The notes beneath the pieces are model-generated. The model was not told the origin of the DNA. It saw only the letters and a list, made by a program, of their open reading frames with translations, and did not search any database. Shown here one piece after another: positions 55,191 to 64,000 of a stretch of DNA of 64,000 bases (positions within the stretch are counted from its first letter, which is position 1; each line of letters opens with the position of its first letter). The stretch spans positions 9,337,520-9,401,519 of the forward strand of contig OZ038482.1 of assembly GCA_964036315.1 (NCBI GenBank), read 5' to 3'. The translations under genes were made by a program, and so were the position numbers. This DNA is from Acanthosepion esculentum (taxonomy: Eukaryota > Mollusca > Cephalopoda > Sepiida > Sepiidae).

Positions 55191-55555
55191 ACTTTATTCT
55201 GTTTAATATATTCGCGCTTATTCTTGTGTTTAATAGTACGTCTGCGTGCGTATAAATTAAAGACAATGTATCAAGTAGCCAGTCCGAGTGACAGTCGGCG
55301 TCAAAGTTTGAGTCTAGTAGTGAGAGTAGTCATAAAGAAATCTTGTGTCTAGTCTATTTTCTGTCGTACGAAAACTGTCTTCATCAGAAGAAACTGGCGT
55401 AAAAAATTCTAAAGATCAATTCAACAGTTGAGATTTTATACTTATCAACAACATCATCATTTGTCGACCATAGTTGGGATCATCGAGCTAATACAAACGA
55501 TCCTTTCTTTAGCGGTATAATATGTGCTACGCCAGGGCTACATACAGTTTTGAAT
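55191..55555. other. No recognisable feature
   Basis: Unassigned. GTCTTCATCAGAAGAAAC at 55377-55394 resembles a retroelement tail word, but nothing firm. Confidence 0.3.
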
Positions 55556-55740
55556 TAGAGTTACTTTCTCCAAGATCGGCTGCCACTCAGTCTGTCCTGC
55601 TATTTACTGGGAGGAGAAGAAGAGGATTCATACTTTTTCCAAGAGTATTAGAACACAAGTGAATGTAATGGGTCTGAGTGGAATTCGAACTCGGCTCTCC
55701 GATTTCTCAATCCGAGCCGCTATCCATTACTCCCCCGTAC
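55556..55740 (-). mobile_element. SINE family A copy
   Basis: CTGTCCTGCTATTTACTGGG, AGAGGATTCATACTTTTTCC, GAGTGGAATTCGAACTCGG and CTCTCCGATTTCTCAATCC are the family landmarks reversed. The left (3') end is cut at about 55556. Confidence 0.8.
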
Positions 55741-56878
55741 CTCCTTGTCTGTTCTCTTTTTTCCTTTAATTTTCCTTTGTAGGCGATTTGAATATTTTTT
55801 ATAACTTCTACTATTCGTTCTCAACTCAACAAGGTAAAAGTTACCCCCCAAAACTGTTACTTATTGCGTGAATAAATGTTCTGTTATGCGTACACGTATG
55901 GAAAAAGCACATAATAATATTTTTTATAACTCTGTACTTGATTATTTATGAAATTGACGTTCAACCATACCATTGATAAAACAAAAAAAAAGAAACTTGT
56001 AATAAGTTCTTTTAAAGTACTGAATGCCAAATGGGGGATATAGGAGGAAAAGGAAAGGGAGAAAAAAGGAAATGTACGTGAGAGGTTTTGCTACAGTATG
56101 ACATATATATCTAGCAGCAAAAATAGCCTTCATTTTGCATTTGGAAGATATGTTTTCTTTTTCTCCCGCAGTTTTTACTAGCGAGCTACTTTCGGGAATT
56201 CGCATTTTCCCACTGGCTATTGCAAAAATCCCCCCCCCCCAAAAGAACAAAAACATAAAACAAAAAAAAACAAAACAAAAAAAAAACGGTGGAAAGCATT
56301 CTTTTCTCACCGTGCTGTGATTCAGAGCTTTAAAGGTATATTTCGACGACTACGAAACTATCGTACGACTTATCTCGTTAAATTAGAAAGCCCCTTGGGA
56401 CGACAAGTTCGCGCGCCTTTGACGATGTCTGCGAATGAAAAGAGATAAAGTAACGAATCCAGAAAGATCCCAGTTTATAATGTAGAAAGGTCATGGTGAT
56501 AATTATAAGATTTGCATATGCTGACCAAATTAGGCCAAGAATCGGATATCAAGAAGAAAGTGAGGTAGAAGAACATTCTGTTAATGTTCCTAATGATCGT
56601 AGCCCAGGTAAACGATCTTATAATGAAGCACATCATACACTAGCGCCTAAATATCCAAACTCTGATCTCCTCTAAAACATTGATGTAGATCAGTGCTTCC
56701 ACTGCGTGATATCACCCTCCGGCGGGCGATCTTGACTGTTGGGCGGAGGATGAGCAACTGAATAGAAAATGTTGGGTGAGTGGAAATTTTGGTGGACGAT
56801 ATAGGATTTTGAATATTAAAAACGGTATTTCATCATATGCTACCCGAAAAAAATATTCAAAGGAGATATCCAAAGAAA

Positions 56879-56879
<1 letters not shown>
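55741..56879. other. No recognisable gene
   Basis: Contains a C-run at 56230-56240, A-rich runs at 56255-56285, and a 60-codon plus frame at 56493-56675 with an acidic middle (EESEVEEHSVNV) but no domain I can name. The minus-strand 122-codon frame (55942-56310) is Phe/Leu-rich and follows the A-rich runs. Confidence 0.4.

Positions 56880-56934
<55 letters not shown>
56880..56934. repeat. (TA)n microsatellite
   Basis: About 27 TA units. Confidence 0.97.
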
Positions 56935-56936
<2 letters not shown>

Positions 56937-57049
56937 TTAAATATAACAGACAATGCATGTCTGTTAGGTTTGATCATGAAACATTCTAAACTTCGTATGT
57001 TTGCTTTAATTTCGGATGAAAATAAAGACAAAAATTGTCCAACATTTGG

Positions 57050-57115
57050 ATATTTTTTTCTTATGCTGCTCCTTGCTCTAAGGTTTCGGCTCACATGAGC
57101 CTTCTTCAGAGTGGT
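57050..57115 (-). other. CTGAAGA-hairpin-GAAAC motif, second type
   Basis: The minus strand reads CTGAAGA (57109-57103), a spacer base, a perfect hairpin GGCTCATGTGAGCC (57101-57088), then GAAAC (57087-57083). It has the same layout as the SINE S tail, but the hairpin sequence is unrelated and no SINE S body is attached. It is probably the tail of another retroelement. Confidence 0.6.
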
Positions 57116-57289
57116 TATGCGGACATTTAAACAAAGATATTCACTATCAAAGATGATATTCTGTTACACTGACATAAAAGATTGCTATGCGAAGATAACG
57201 GTTGCAGAATAGCAGACGCAGGTCGTAAGTTCATGATGCGGTTCTATGAAGTCATACCACGTGAGAGATTGAAATATTAACAACAGAAC
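57116..57289. other. No recognisable feature
   Basis: Short unassigned segment before the LINE R relic. Confidence 0.3.
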
Positions 57290-58650
57290 CATACTTGCAT
57301 TTCTTCACCCATTTGAAACTCCATTTTGAACTTGTTGGATTCCTTTATAACCGAATGAGGTTTCTTCTTTCATGTTCTTTGACACATCAGCCATTCTTCT
57401 GTAGTTTCATGGTATCTTTGAAGGCCAATAGTTGTAGTTTTGTAAGACAGTTCTAGTTGAACTAATTATCTGCCTCCTCCTGATCTGAGCACATACAGAT
57501 ATCAACAAATGATCATGCAGTAGCAAATAAGAAGCTTTCTCGTTTGGTCATTCGTTTAATGTCAGCTATGGTCCAGTTAAGGATGTTGAAACAGTATTGT
57601 ACCACAGGGACAGCCAAGGTGTTTATGGAATATATTCTGTTTTTTTTTTAAAAATCCAGCTCGGTATTCAGTACCAGACGCACACGCCTTTAGTAATCCA
57701 TTCTTACATTCTCCTTCATTTCAATATGCTGCATTTCATATCCTTCGCTAATTCCTAGATTCCTATTGGCTTATTCTTGTTCCAGTCTCCTAATCTTTGT
57801 GATGAAATCTAAATCTATTGAATGTCTCTTTGAAAGATTTCTCGTCGGATATTCAGGCAGTTGGAGGTGGCAGTGCCTCTTGCGTGATTTAGGTATAATG
57901 CGATTTTCCACATTCCCATGATGTGTATAAGGAAATTTACTACCGCGGCGGAGACTGTGTATATTTCCCAAGTCTTAAGGATCCAAGACACACTATCAAA
58001 GGCTTTACGATAATTTATCCATGCTGTGTTGAGATTTCTACATATTTTCCTGCAATTATCCAGGATCATTTCGTTTATCAGTAGTAGATCTTTGCAGCCA
58101 TATGGACCTCTCCAGCATCCTTTCTACTTTAGTGGAAGGATGTTGTTTTCATCGATAAAAGAGTAAGTACGGTTCGTCATGACAGACGTGATCAGTTTAT
58201 ACGTGGTGGGCAGCCATGTTATTGGCCTATAATCTTTCGGATCATTTGTTTCACTCGTTTTTTACATAAGATATCTGATATCTTCAGTGATCCATTCTGG
58301 GATTTCATTCGGATTAGTAACAAGCATTGATAAATTTTGTGCAAGGGTTTTATGGGTTGATGACAGATGATAGAGCCAAAAATTGGGCACTTTGTCATTT
58401 CCTGGGGCTTTCCATTTTTGAGATTTCGTTCGAGCTTGCATGACATTATTCAGGGTTATATTTTCCCATTCTTGTAGAGGTTTATCCAACATTCGTTCTT
58501 CTTCTCGTTGGATCCATTTTGCATTGGGGTTATATTCCTTTGGGCTGTCCCAAATATTCTTCCCAAATTTCTGCACTTTTTCAATAAATGGTAGCTTTTT
58601 GACACTTGTAACTGCTTTTCCAGTTTCCCTGTAAAATTTCTTAAGGTTCG
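57290..58650 (-). pseudogene. LINE family R, reverse transcriptase relic
   Basis: Minus-strand translation in several frames, right to left. MQKFGKNIWDSPKEYNPNAK comes first (58576), then ARTKSQKWKAPGNDKVPNFW, the KAPGPDxVxxFWxK motif at the start of this reverse transcriptase type. Next are LSSTHKTLAQNLSML and DYRPITWLPTTYKLITSVM. NLNTAWINYRKAFDSVSW at about 58035-57985 corresponds to the catalytic AWIDYxKAFDSVPH box, with Asn replacing Asp. GIFQGDS-like residues follow in damaged form (REIFQRDI). The thumb is at 57650-57480 (INTLAVPVVQYCFNILNWTI, LVQLELSYKTTTIGLQRY). Stops and frameshifts make it inactive. The clade is not assigned. The C-terminal part of the protein is found in the stacked 3' ends at 58708-59850. 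Confidence 0.85.
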
Positions 58651-58705
58651 TTTGGATTATTTCATTTTGGCGATAGAAACTACAACGTTTTCCGTATCGT
58701 CTTGT

Positions 58706-58707
<2 letters not shown>

Positions 58708-58758
<51 letters not shown>

Positions 58759-59110
58759 TCTTCCTTTGATTTTTTTATATACTCATTTCCATCTCGGCCC
58801 CAACCAGAGACTTAAGGGCAAATATAGCATCATGACATTTTCCACTGAACGTTTTTGAAAAAAATAAAACAACCTAAGATCACATATTTTACATAGATAA
58901 ACAGAGCTGTACTTGTGAAAACAATTTTTTATATTTCTATAAGGCATAGTCTACCAGAGACCATTCAATGTGTCTATCAGAACCTTTTCCAATCAAACCG
59001 AGGGCTACAACCACAATTGGAATTATTGATGTCCTTATGTGCCGCATTTTTGAGATTTCCACTTCAAGATCCTTGTATTTTGATAGTTTTTTAATATCTA
59101 CAAAGATACA
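58708..59110 (-). pseudogene. LINE family R, 3' end copy 1 with AAT tail
   Basis: The minus strand encodes a degenerate version of the C-terminal region (RTSIIPIVVVALGLIGKGSD), then a 3' UTR. It ends in an (AAT)17 tail, seen as (ATT)n at 58708-58758 on the plus strand. 5' truncated. Confidence 0.85.
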
Positions 59111-59201
59111 TGACTATCTGCAAGGACTGCCATGTTAATAAGAAAGTTTGTTTTTCTGGTCTTTGATCATTATGTCTGAGCGATTAGCTTTGATTCTTCT
59201 G

Positions 59202-59202
<1 letters not shown>

Positions 59203-59240
<38 letters not shown>

Positions 59241-59533
59241 TTTATTTTCTTTGATATCTGGCGTTTACACATTTCTTTCCGGGTCCCGCCCAGGGACCTA
59301 AGGTTAGAAATGGTATCATGACACTTTCCACTGCAAAAAAAAAAAAATGAAATAGATAAAGTCCTTCGTAAAGTGTGGGCTGTACTTGTCAGAACAATTT
59401 TTTGTATCTCTTTGAGGCATCGACTTCCAGGGATCCCTTCAATCAGCCTACTGGAATCTTTTCCAACCAGTCCAAGGGCTCCAACTACAACAGGGATTGT
59501 TGATGTTCCCATGTGCCACATTTTTGAGATTTC

Positions 59534-59537
<4 letters not shown>
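59203..59537 (-). pseudogene. LINE family R, 3' end copy 2 with AAT tail
   Basis: The best-preserved C-terminus: minus-strand frame MWHMGTSTIPVVVGALGLV, GKDSSRLIEGIPGSRCLKE, IQKIVLTSTAHTLRRTLSI. This is the conserved end of a LINE protein family (xxIPVVVGALGxVxKxxxxxLxxIPG...LQKxxLLGTAHILRRVLS). After the stop comes a 3' UTR and an AAT tail at 59203-59240. Confidence 0.88.
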
Positions 59538-59600
<63 letters not shown>

Positions 59601-59850
59601 TTTGATTTCCGTTTTATACTTATTTCTTTCCGGGTCCCAGAGACCTTAGGTCAAAAGTGGCTTCATGACGTTTTCCAGTGATCATTTTTGTAAAAAACAA
59701 AACAAAGCACAACAACCTGTGATTACACACATTTTTCATAGATAAAGCTCTTCATCACGTGTGAGTTTTATTTGTGAGTGCATTTTTTTCCATATTTCTT
59801 TAAGGCGTGGACTACAAGGAATCCCTTCAATGAGTCTATCGAACACTATT
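59536..59850 (-). pseudogene. LINE family R, 3' end copy 3 with AAT tail
   Basis: 3' UTR (plus-strand landmarks GGGTCCCAGAGACCTTAGGT, CATGACGTTTTCCAGTGATC) and part of the C-terminus, with an AAT tail of 63 bp at 59536-59598. Its tail begins exactly where copy 2 is truncated. A further short ATT run lies at 59846-59870. Confidence 0.85.
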
Positions 59851-59870
59851 ATTATTCTTATTATTTCCTT

Positions 59871-60845
59871 TACACCACATAGTTTTATATTTTCCACAAA
59901 TGCCAGCTGTTAGTCTTCAACTACAGAGAAAAGCCAGGATTTCGAATGCCGAACTTTCAAGGCGGTTTTACTTGAAAAACTCGCGCAACACAATCTTCCT
60001 ATATATTTTCTCCTTAGAATGCTTTTCTATTCAGTAAAATTTAATAAATATCTAAAGAAACATAAGACAAAATAATATTCTTCTATGAATATTAATGATA
60101 ATTTAAAGAATTTAGCTTCAACCGGGCAATTCCTGATACTCTTACTTATTCCATAATATATTGTGATTCGAATAATCATATCGGTCGAACGTTCCTGGTT
60201 ATATTTTGTTTTGTTCTATCAACCAAAAACAAAAACATAAAGAAAAAGTCAAAAACAAATCTTACCCAAGGATTGAAATTTTCCATTTTTATTTTTGTAT
60301 TTGATAAAGAAAGAAAAGACTATTTTCTTTCTTTGATAATCTCCAGATCTTTCTTGAAGCTGTCGGAATCAGAACGAGGCTATGTAAGTCAATTTTGCAC
60401 ATCAAAGGATTCTGGGAAGAAGATTTGCCTTGTAGCCTAACACATACATGTAGATATTTTTGCTTGATGCTTGTGTGAATCAAAAGATATTGAACACAGG
60501 TGTAAGATGTTGCTTCGTCAGAGGATAAGCAAGCAAAAGAATTTTCGACACTTTGGGTTTGACATGATGGAATGCAGAAGAAGTGATATGGATTCCCCGG
60601 GGAAATGTCGACAAAAAAAACCGCCTTGGGAATATAAAAATATTTTTAAATAATAATATCCAAAAGTTGACATGAAGATAGAATTGGCCGGAAGTGGAAT
60701 TAAACATTTGAAATGTTCGAAGTAAAATTGTTTTGTAGAGAATAAGTTACTTGGCAAAAAACAATTGCTTTAAAAATATTTGAACAATGAAAGATTTCGC
60801 ACAAATATTTTTTATTTGGAATCTCGATCGATTTTTATACCTTTA
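59871..60845. other. No recognisable feature
   Basis: AT-rich; small frames of 60-79 codons (60289-60483, 60471-60653, 60518-60757) with no recognised domain. Confidence 0.4.
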
Positions 60846-60991
60846 AGATACAGGCGATCATAGCTCCCCACAGCTACCTTTTCTTTAATATTTGTGAATT
60901 GTCATGAATATTCTTGGTAAGGTAGTGGAGTAGTTTCCTTTTTGTTTTATTTACAGCTTTGATGAGTTTTTCTTCTCTTAAACTGGTTGTC
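60846..60991. repeat. Dispersed repeat, copy 2
   Basis: Relative of 5556-5697 in the same orientation, about 145 bp. Confidence 0.65.
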
Positions 60992-61029
60992 TTATCAAGT
61001 CTAAATTAATGAATCTAACTGACTAGTTA

Positions 61030-61345
61030 ACACAGAGCTGTGACATTATTTACATTATTCGGACTTTTGTCCTCATCTTTGTCGCCATATTTATTACAAC
61101 ATTTCGGCCGTTGTACGCTCACACCTTCTTCAGGTGTTGGAATGTCGAACTGGACCCTTTATTTCGCTCACTGGAGTAGACTGTTCTAGTTCCACGTGCC
61201 ATGTTTAATGGATGTCAGTTATCAGTTATCTCCTGTTAATTTCCCTATGAAAGTTCTCCACTGCCTTAGCCGAGTATTGAACTAACATTCTTTGGGTCCT
61301 GTCACTGGATCTAACTAACGCCTTTATCCACTGTGCCCTGTGTCC
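61030..61345 (-). mobile_element. SINE family S, copy 4, near full length
   Basis: Minus strand: tRNA-like head GGACACAGGGCACAGTGGAT with an AAAGGCG A-box extension, and B box TTAGTTCAATACTCGGCT (about 61290-61270). The body is TGGAACTAGAACAGTCTAC, GCGAAATAAAGGGTCCAG. The tail is CACCTGAAGAAGGTGTGAGC, GGCCGAAATGTTGTAATAAA, GACAAAGATGAGGACAAAAG. Length of about 315 bp, typical of tRNA-derived SINEs. The best copy for defining the family. Confidence 0.87.
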
Positions 61346-61349
61346 TTGA

Positions 61350-61535
61350 GGAACTAGAACACTCTACCCCAGTGAGCGAAATAAAGGGTTCAGTTCGACA
61401 TTCCAACCACCTGAAGAAGGCCGGAGTGTACAACGGCCGAAACGTTGTAATAAATATGGCGACAAAGATGAGGACAATAGTCCGAATAATGTAAATAATG
61501 TACATAATACCCCATCTCAGAAATATAGACAGATA
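61350..61535 (+). mobile_element. SINE family S, copy 5, 3' half, head-to-head with copy 4
   Basis: Starts GGAACTAGAACACTCTACC and runs to the tail. CTGAAGA (61411-61417), stem GGCCG (61419-61423) with CGGCC (61434-61438), GAAAC (61439-61443), then AAGATGAGGACAATAGTCCG and CCCATCTCAGAAATATAGAC. The tRNA head is absent. With copy 4 it makes an inverted repeat of about 160-bp arms around 61200-61345. Confidence 0.87.
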
Positions 61536-61667
61536 CAGAGCTGTGAATTGGATTCATGTCTTTTTGAAAAGAATTAATGTAAAGTGAAAGTAACAGACTT
61601 GGTTTAAATTTTAACCTTGTTTGCTGATTGCATATGTCGTGACACTAACTTTTATGCCACTCACATA
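61536..61667. other. Unassigned link
   Basis: Contains family A-like words but no full landmarks. Confidence 0.3.
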
Positions 61668-62336
61668 TACTCCTTTGTTAAATAAAACCCGCACTCAGAT
61701 ACTTATACTCCTTTGTTAAATAAAACCCGCACTCAGATACTTATACTCCTTTGTTAAATAAAATTCGCACTCAGATACTTATACTCCTTTGTTAAATAAA
61801 ATCCGCACTCAGATACTTATACTCCTTTGTTAAATAAAATCAGCACTCAGATACTTATACTCCTTTGTTAAATAAAATCCGCACTCAGATACTTATACTC
61901 CTTTGTTAAATAAAATCAGCACTCAGATACTTATACTCCTTTGTTAAATAAAATCCGCACTCAGATACTTATACTCCTTTGTTAAATAAAATCCGCACTC
62001 AGATACTTATACTCCTTTGTTAAATAAAATCCGCACTCAGATACTTATACTCCTTTGTTAAATAAAATCCGCACTCAGATACTTATACTCCTTTGTTAAA
62101 TAAAATCCGCACTCAGATACTTATACTCCTTTGTTAAATAAAATCAGCACTCAGATACTTATACTCCTTTGTTAAATAAAATTCACACTCAGATACTTAT
62201 ACTCCTTTGTTAAATAAAATCCGCACTCAGATACTTATACTCCTTTGTTAAATAAAATCCGCACTCAGATACTTATACTCCTTTGTTAAATAAAATCCGC
62301 ACTCAGATACTTATACTCCTTTGTTAAATAAAATCC
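61668..62336. repeat. 38-bp minisatellite, about 17.5 copies
   Basis: Unit CTCCTTTGTTAAATAAAA plus TCCGCACTCAGATACTTATA, period exactly 38. Variation is confined almost entirely to one site of 3-4 bases after TAAAA (CCCGC, TCCGC, TCAGC, TTCGC, TTCAC). No spacers, so it is not a CRISPR array. Confidence 0.97.
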
Positions 62337-62341
62337 TCAAA

Positions 62342-62455
62342 ATGGTTGCTAAAACCTTTATGGCGAATTTCAAGAATCTGTTAGCGGCAAAGAATCAAGA
62401 TGAAGTTGAATACCAAAGGAAAAAAGTCACCGGGGAAGTGCCTCAAGCTCACTAA
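62342..62455 (+). CDS. Unrecognised 37-residue ORF next to the 38-bp array
   Basis: Opens 6 bases after the last array unit: MVAKTFMANFKNLLAAKNQD ... VTGEVPQAH, Lys-rich, GC-balanced. No domain recognised. It could be part of an exon or a retroelement gag remnant, or chance. Confidence 0.15.
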   Translation: MVAKTFMANFKNLLAAKNQDEVEYQRKKVTGEVPQAH

Positions 62456-63194
62456 ATGTTTAGAACGAGATCCTGTTGCAACAATAATTTTTATTAAGCC
62501 GCGCTGAATTACACACAGTAAAAAAGTTTAGTTTTTTGCGAACAACAGGAATGAGACACACAATGAGAGTCCACGGCAAAGTTGTAAAAACGTGGAAGAG
62601 ATTTTCGCTTTTATTACAACAAAAAGCATGAAGGTGTAGTATCGTTAAAAAAGTTATAATCTATGCACACGTCAAAGGCTAAGAAGTACGTCACGTCTGG
62701 TCAGATGCGCGAAAATTAAGTCGCGTGGCCAGTTGGCTCCTCTCAATCCGAACATCAGCACATGTACTCCGACCTTCCAGTTTCTCTCGCCTGCTATGGC
62801 CAAGACAAAATCACTAACGCAAAGCACATACAAGTCAACTTACCAAGTATGATCGGAATTAATTAAAACTTTTTCATAACTGCTAATATGTATTCGGTTC
62901 GCTGATTGGACAAACTATTGTCGCATTTACTTTTTGGAAATATGTAAATAAAGTGTTTCTTTCTCAAATCTTTACACAGGTCCTTGTCTGTTTTCACGCA
63001 TGTAAAACTTTTTACCATATTGCGGTTATGTTAATGCTCATATTGGGATGGTTAAATAAATTTATTGCCACCAGCCATCTCAGTAGAATCTTTTATACTT
63101 TGTCGAGCACACGAATTTCTGATAGACTAGGTGTTAGCGCCAGAAGATGACGATGTTAAAACAACGAATAAAAACAACATTATTATTTCTCAGT
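62456..63194. other. Unrecognised, partly CpG-containing stretch
   Basis: 62470-62860 has more CpG than most of the window (AAGTACGTCACGTCTGG, GCGCGAAAATTAAGTCGCGT), in the style of an LTR or promoter. No landmarks settle this. A 65-codon frame (62953-63150) has no domain. Confidence 0.35.
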
Positions 63195-63490
63195 AAATGA
63201 GAGGATGTGTAGGTGGTGTAATGAATACAGGCACAGAATGAGAAATCGAAGAGTCGAGTTCGAATTCCAGTCAAGTTCGTTTACGCGCAAATACCTCTGG
63301 GAATGGCATGGATCTATGTCTTCTCGGCTAAATAGCAAGACTTGCATATAGGAAAATAATTATTACTCTCAAAAATTGTTAATGCAATATTCACTTGCAA
63401 AAAAGAATTATTCTTACAATCCCCAAAAAAATGTTTCGGCTTTAAATAACCTACAAAGGGTTGATAAGCCATAAAAACAGGTCAACAATC
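63195..63490 (+). mobile_element. SINE family A copy with 3' end
   Basis: Head with B box GAGTTCGAATTCCAGTC (63258-63274) and an A-box-like GGTGGTGTAATGAATAC. The body is shortened (GGCATGGATCTATGTCTTCT, CTAAATAGCAAGACTTG). The 3' end is CGGCTTTAAATAACCTACAAAGG, in pieces, and GTTGATAAGCCATAAAAAC, as in families A and B. Confidence 0.75.
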
Positions 63491-64000
63491 TCAGTAAATG
63501 AGCTAGGTCAGCACGACGATAGTTCATGATGAATTTGTAAGAATTCTTCAGAAGTCGATCAAGTGTAACCAAGATAGGGAGAATTCATTGAAGGTTGGTA
63601 GACATTCTATCTTATGGTTGTTACTACACCTCACAGTGTTCAATGGGATTGTCTCTGTAAACTGACGTTTCTCGACTAGTTTACCCTTTGCGATTCATGA
63701 ACTCTTAAATACTCTCTACCTAAATTCAAGCATATTCTGACAACTATCAGAAAACCTTTACTGAACACACTAGCATGGATCAATATATTATAGATATTGA
63801 TTTATACTATTAGAGGCGTTGGATTTTTGCAAAAAGTGGGCACTGGTAAATTTGTAACCGTCACTCATTCTCTTCTTATTCTTCTTCAAATGCTAACTCC
63901 GCTAGTCTTGTTGAATAATGCCGACTTTACGGGTTATCCGACCCTCTTTTCTCTCCTCGGTTGGGACTGGCGTGTTGTCTCGATAGTATTGATTCCAGTT
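63491..64000. other. No recognisable feature
   Basis: Mixed composition to the window end. No repeats or domains were identified. Confidence 0.4.

Noticed and set aside
58652..58858. Leucine-rich membrane-like plus-strand frame
   Set aside because: The poly-Leu run comes from the ATT repeat tail of LINE R.
61668..62336. CRISPR-like array
   Set aside because: 38-bp repeats are directly head-to-tail with no unique spacers, in a eukaryotic context without cas genes; it is a minisatellite. The same applies to the 98-bp, 29-bp and 17-bp arrays.

Overview
This window looks like intergenic or intronic DNA from an animal genome. It is AT-rich, has no operons, no ribosome-binding sites and no long intact open reading frame, and it is packed with CA, TA, GA and AAT microsatellites, tandem arrays and broken transposons. 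The combination of tRNA-derived SINEs, Penelope-like, CR1/jockey-like, Ty3/gypsy, Tc1/mariner and Helitron-type pieces suggests a mollusc, most likely a coleoid cephalopod such as an octopus. That assignment is inference from repeat style only. I see no complete host gene, rRNA or functional tRNA gene.

Layout. 1-5.7 kb: microsatellites, a foldback hairpin, a SINE-like repeat (family B) and a decayed Penelope-like reverse transcriptase (3.6-4.7 kb, +). 5.7-11.3 kb: unique-looking AT-rich DNA, possible LTR fragments, a TA-flanked hairpin. 11.4-12.9 kb: Ty3/gypsy gag relic and a possible LTR. 13-24.4 kb: dense nest of SINEs (families A and S), LINE family L fragments, two Penelope-type GIY-YIG endonuclease ends, an 80-bp mariner palindrome, a Tc1 deletion derivative inside a LINE, and a 717-bp terminal-inverted-repeat element. 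24.9-31.8 kb: CA/TA tracts, foldback hairpins, small tandem arrays, LINE L and LINE C ends.

32.3-42.46 kb is one 10.1-kb satellite of about 596 copies of a 17-bp unit, arranged in 51-bp trimers and in larger duplicated blocks. It abuts a 1.36-kb Helitron/Helentron-like element (42.46-43.83 kb) with 14-bp inverted ends and a PIF1-type helicase remnant. 44-56 kb: more SINE/LINE debris, an unrecognised 111-codon ORF, a 98-bp tandem array built from the SINE S tail, and an 84-bp palindromic MITE. 57.3-59.9 kb: a second LINE family (R) with reverse transcriptase remains and three stacked 3' ends, each ending in an AAT-repeat tail. 61-62.3 kb: head-to-head SINE S copies and a 38-bp array. 62.3-64 kb: mostly unrecognised, with one SINE A.

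The coding remnants do not work together as a system. They are independent mobile elements, most inactivated by stops, frameshifts, truncation or nested insertion. The most unusual structures are the 17-bp satellite with its element junction, the 140-bp block shared by a LINE and the Tc1 element inserted in it, the 717-bp TIR element, and a hammerhead-core-like motif in the SINE S tail that has been amplified nearby into an array. Family letters (A, B, C, D, L, R, S) are local labels only.
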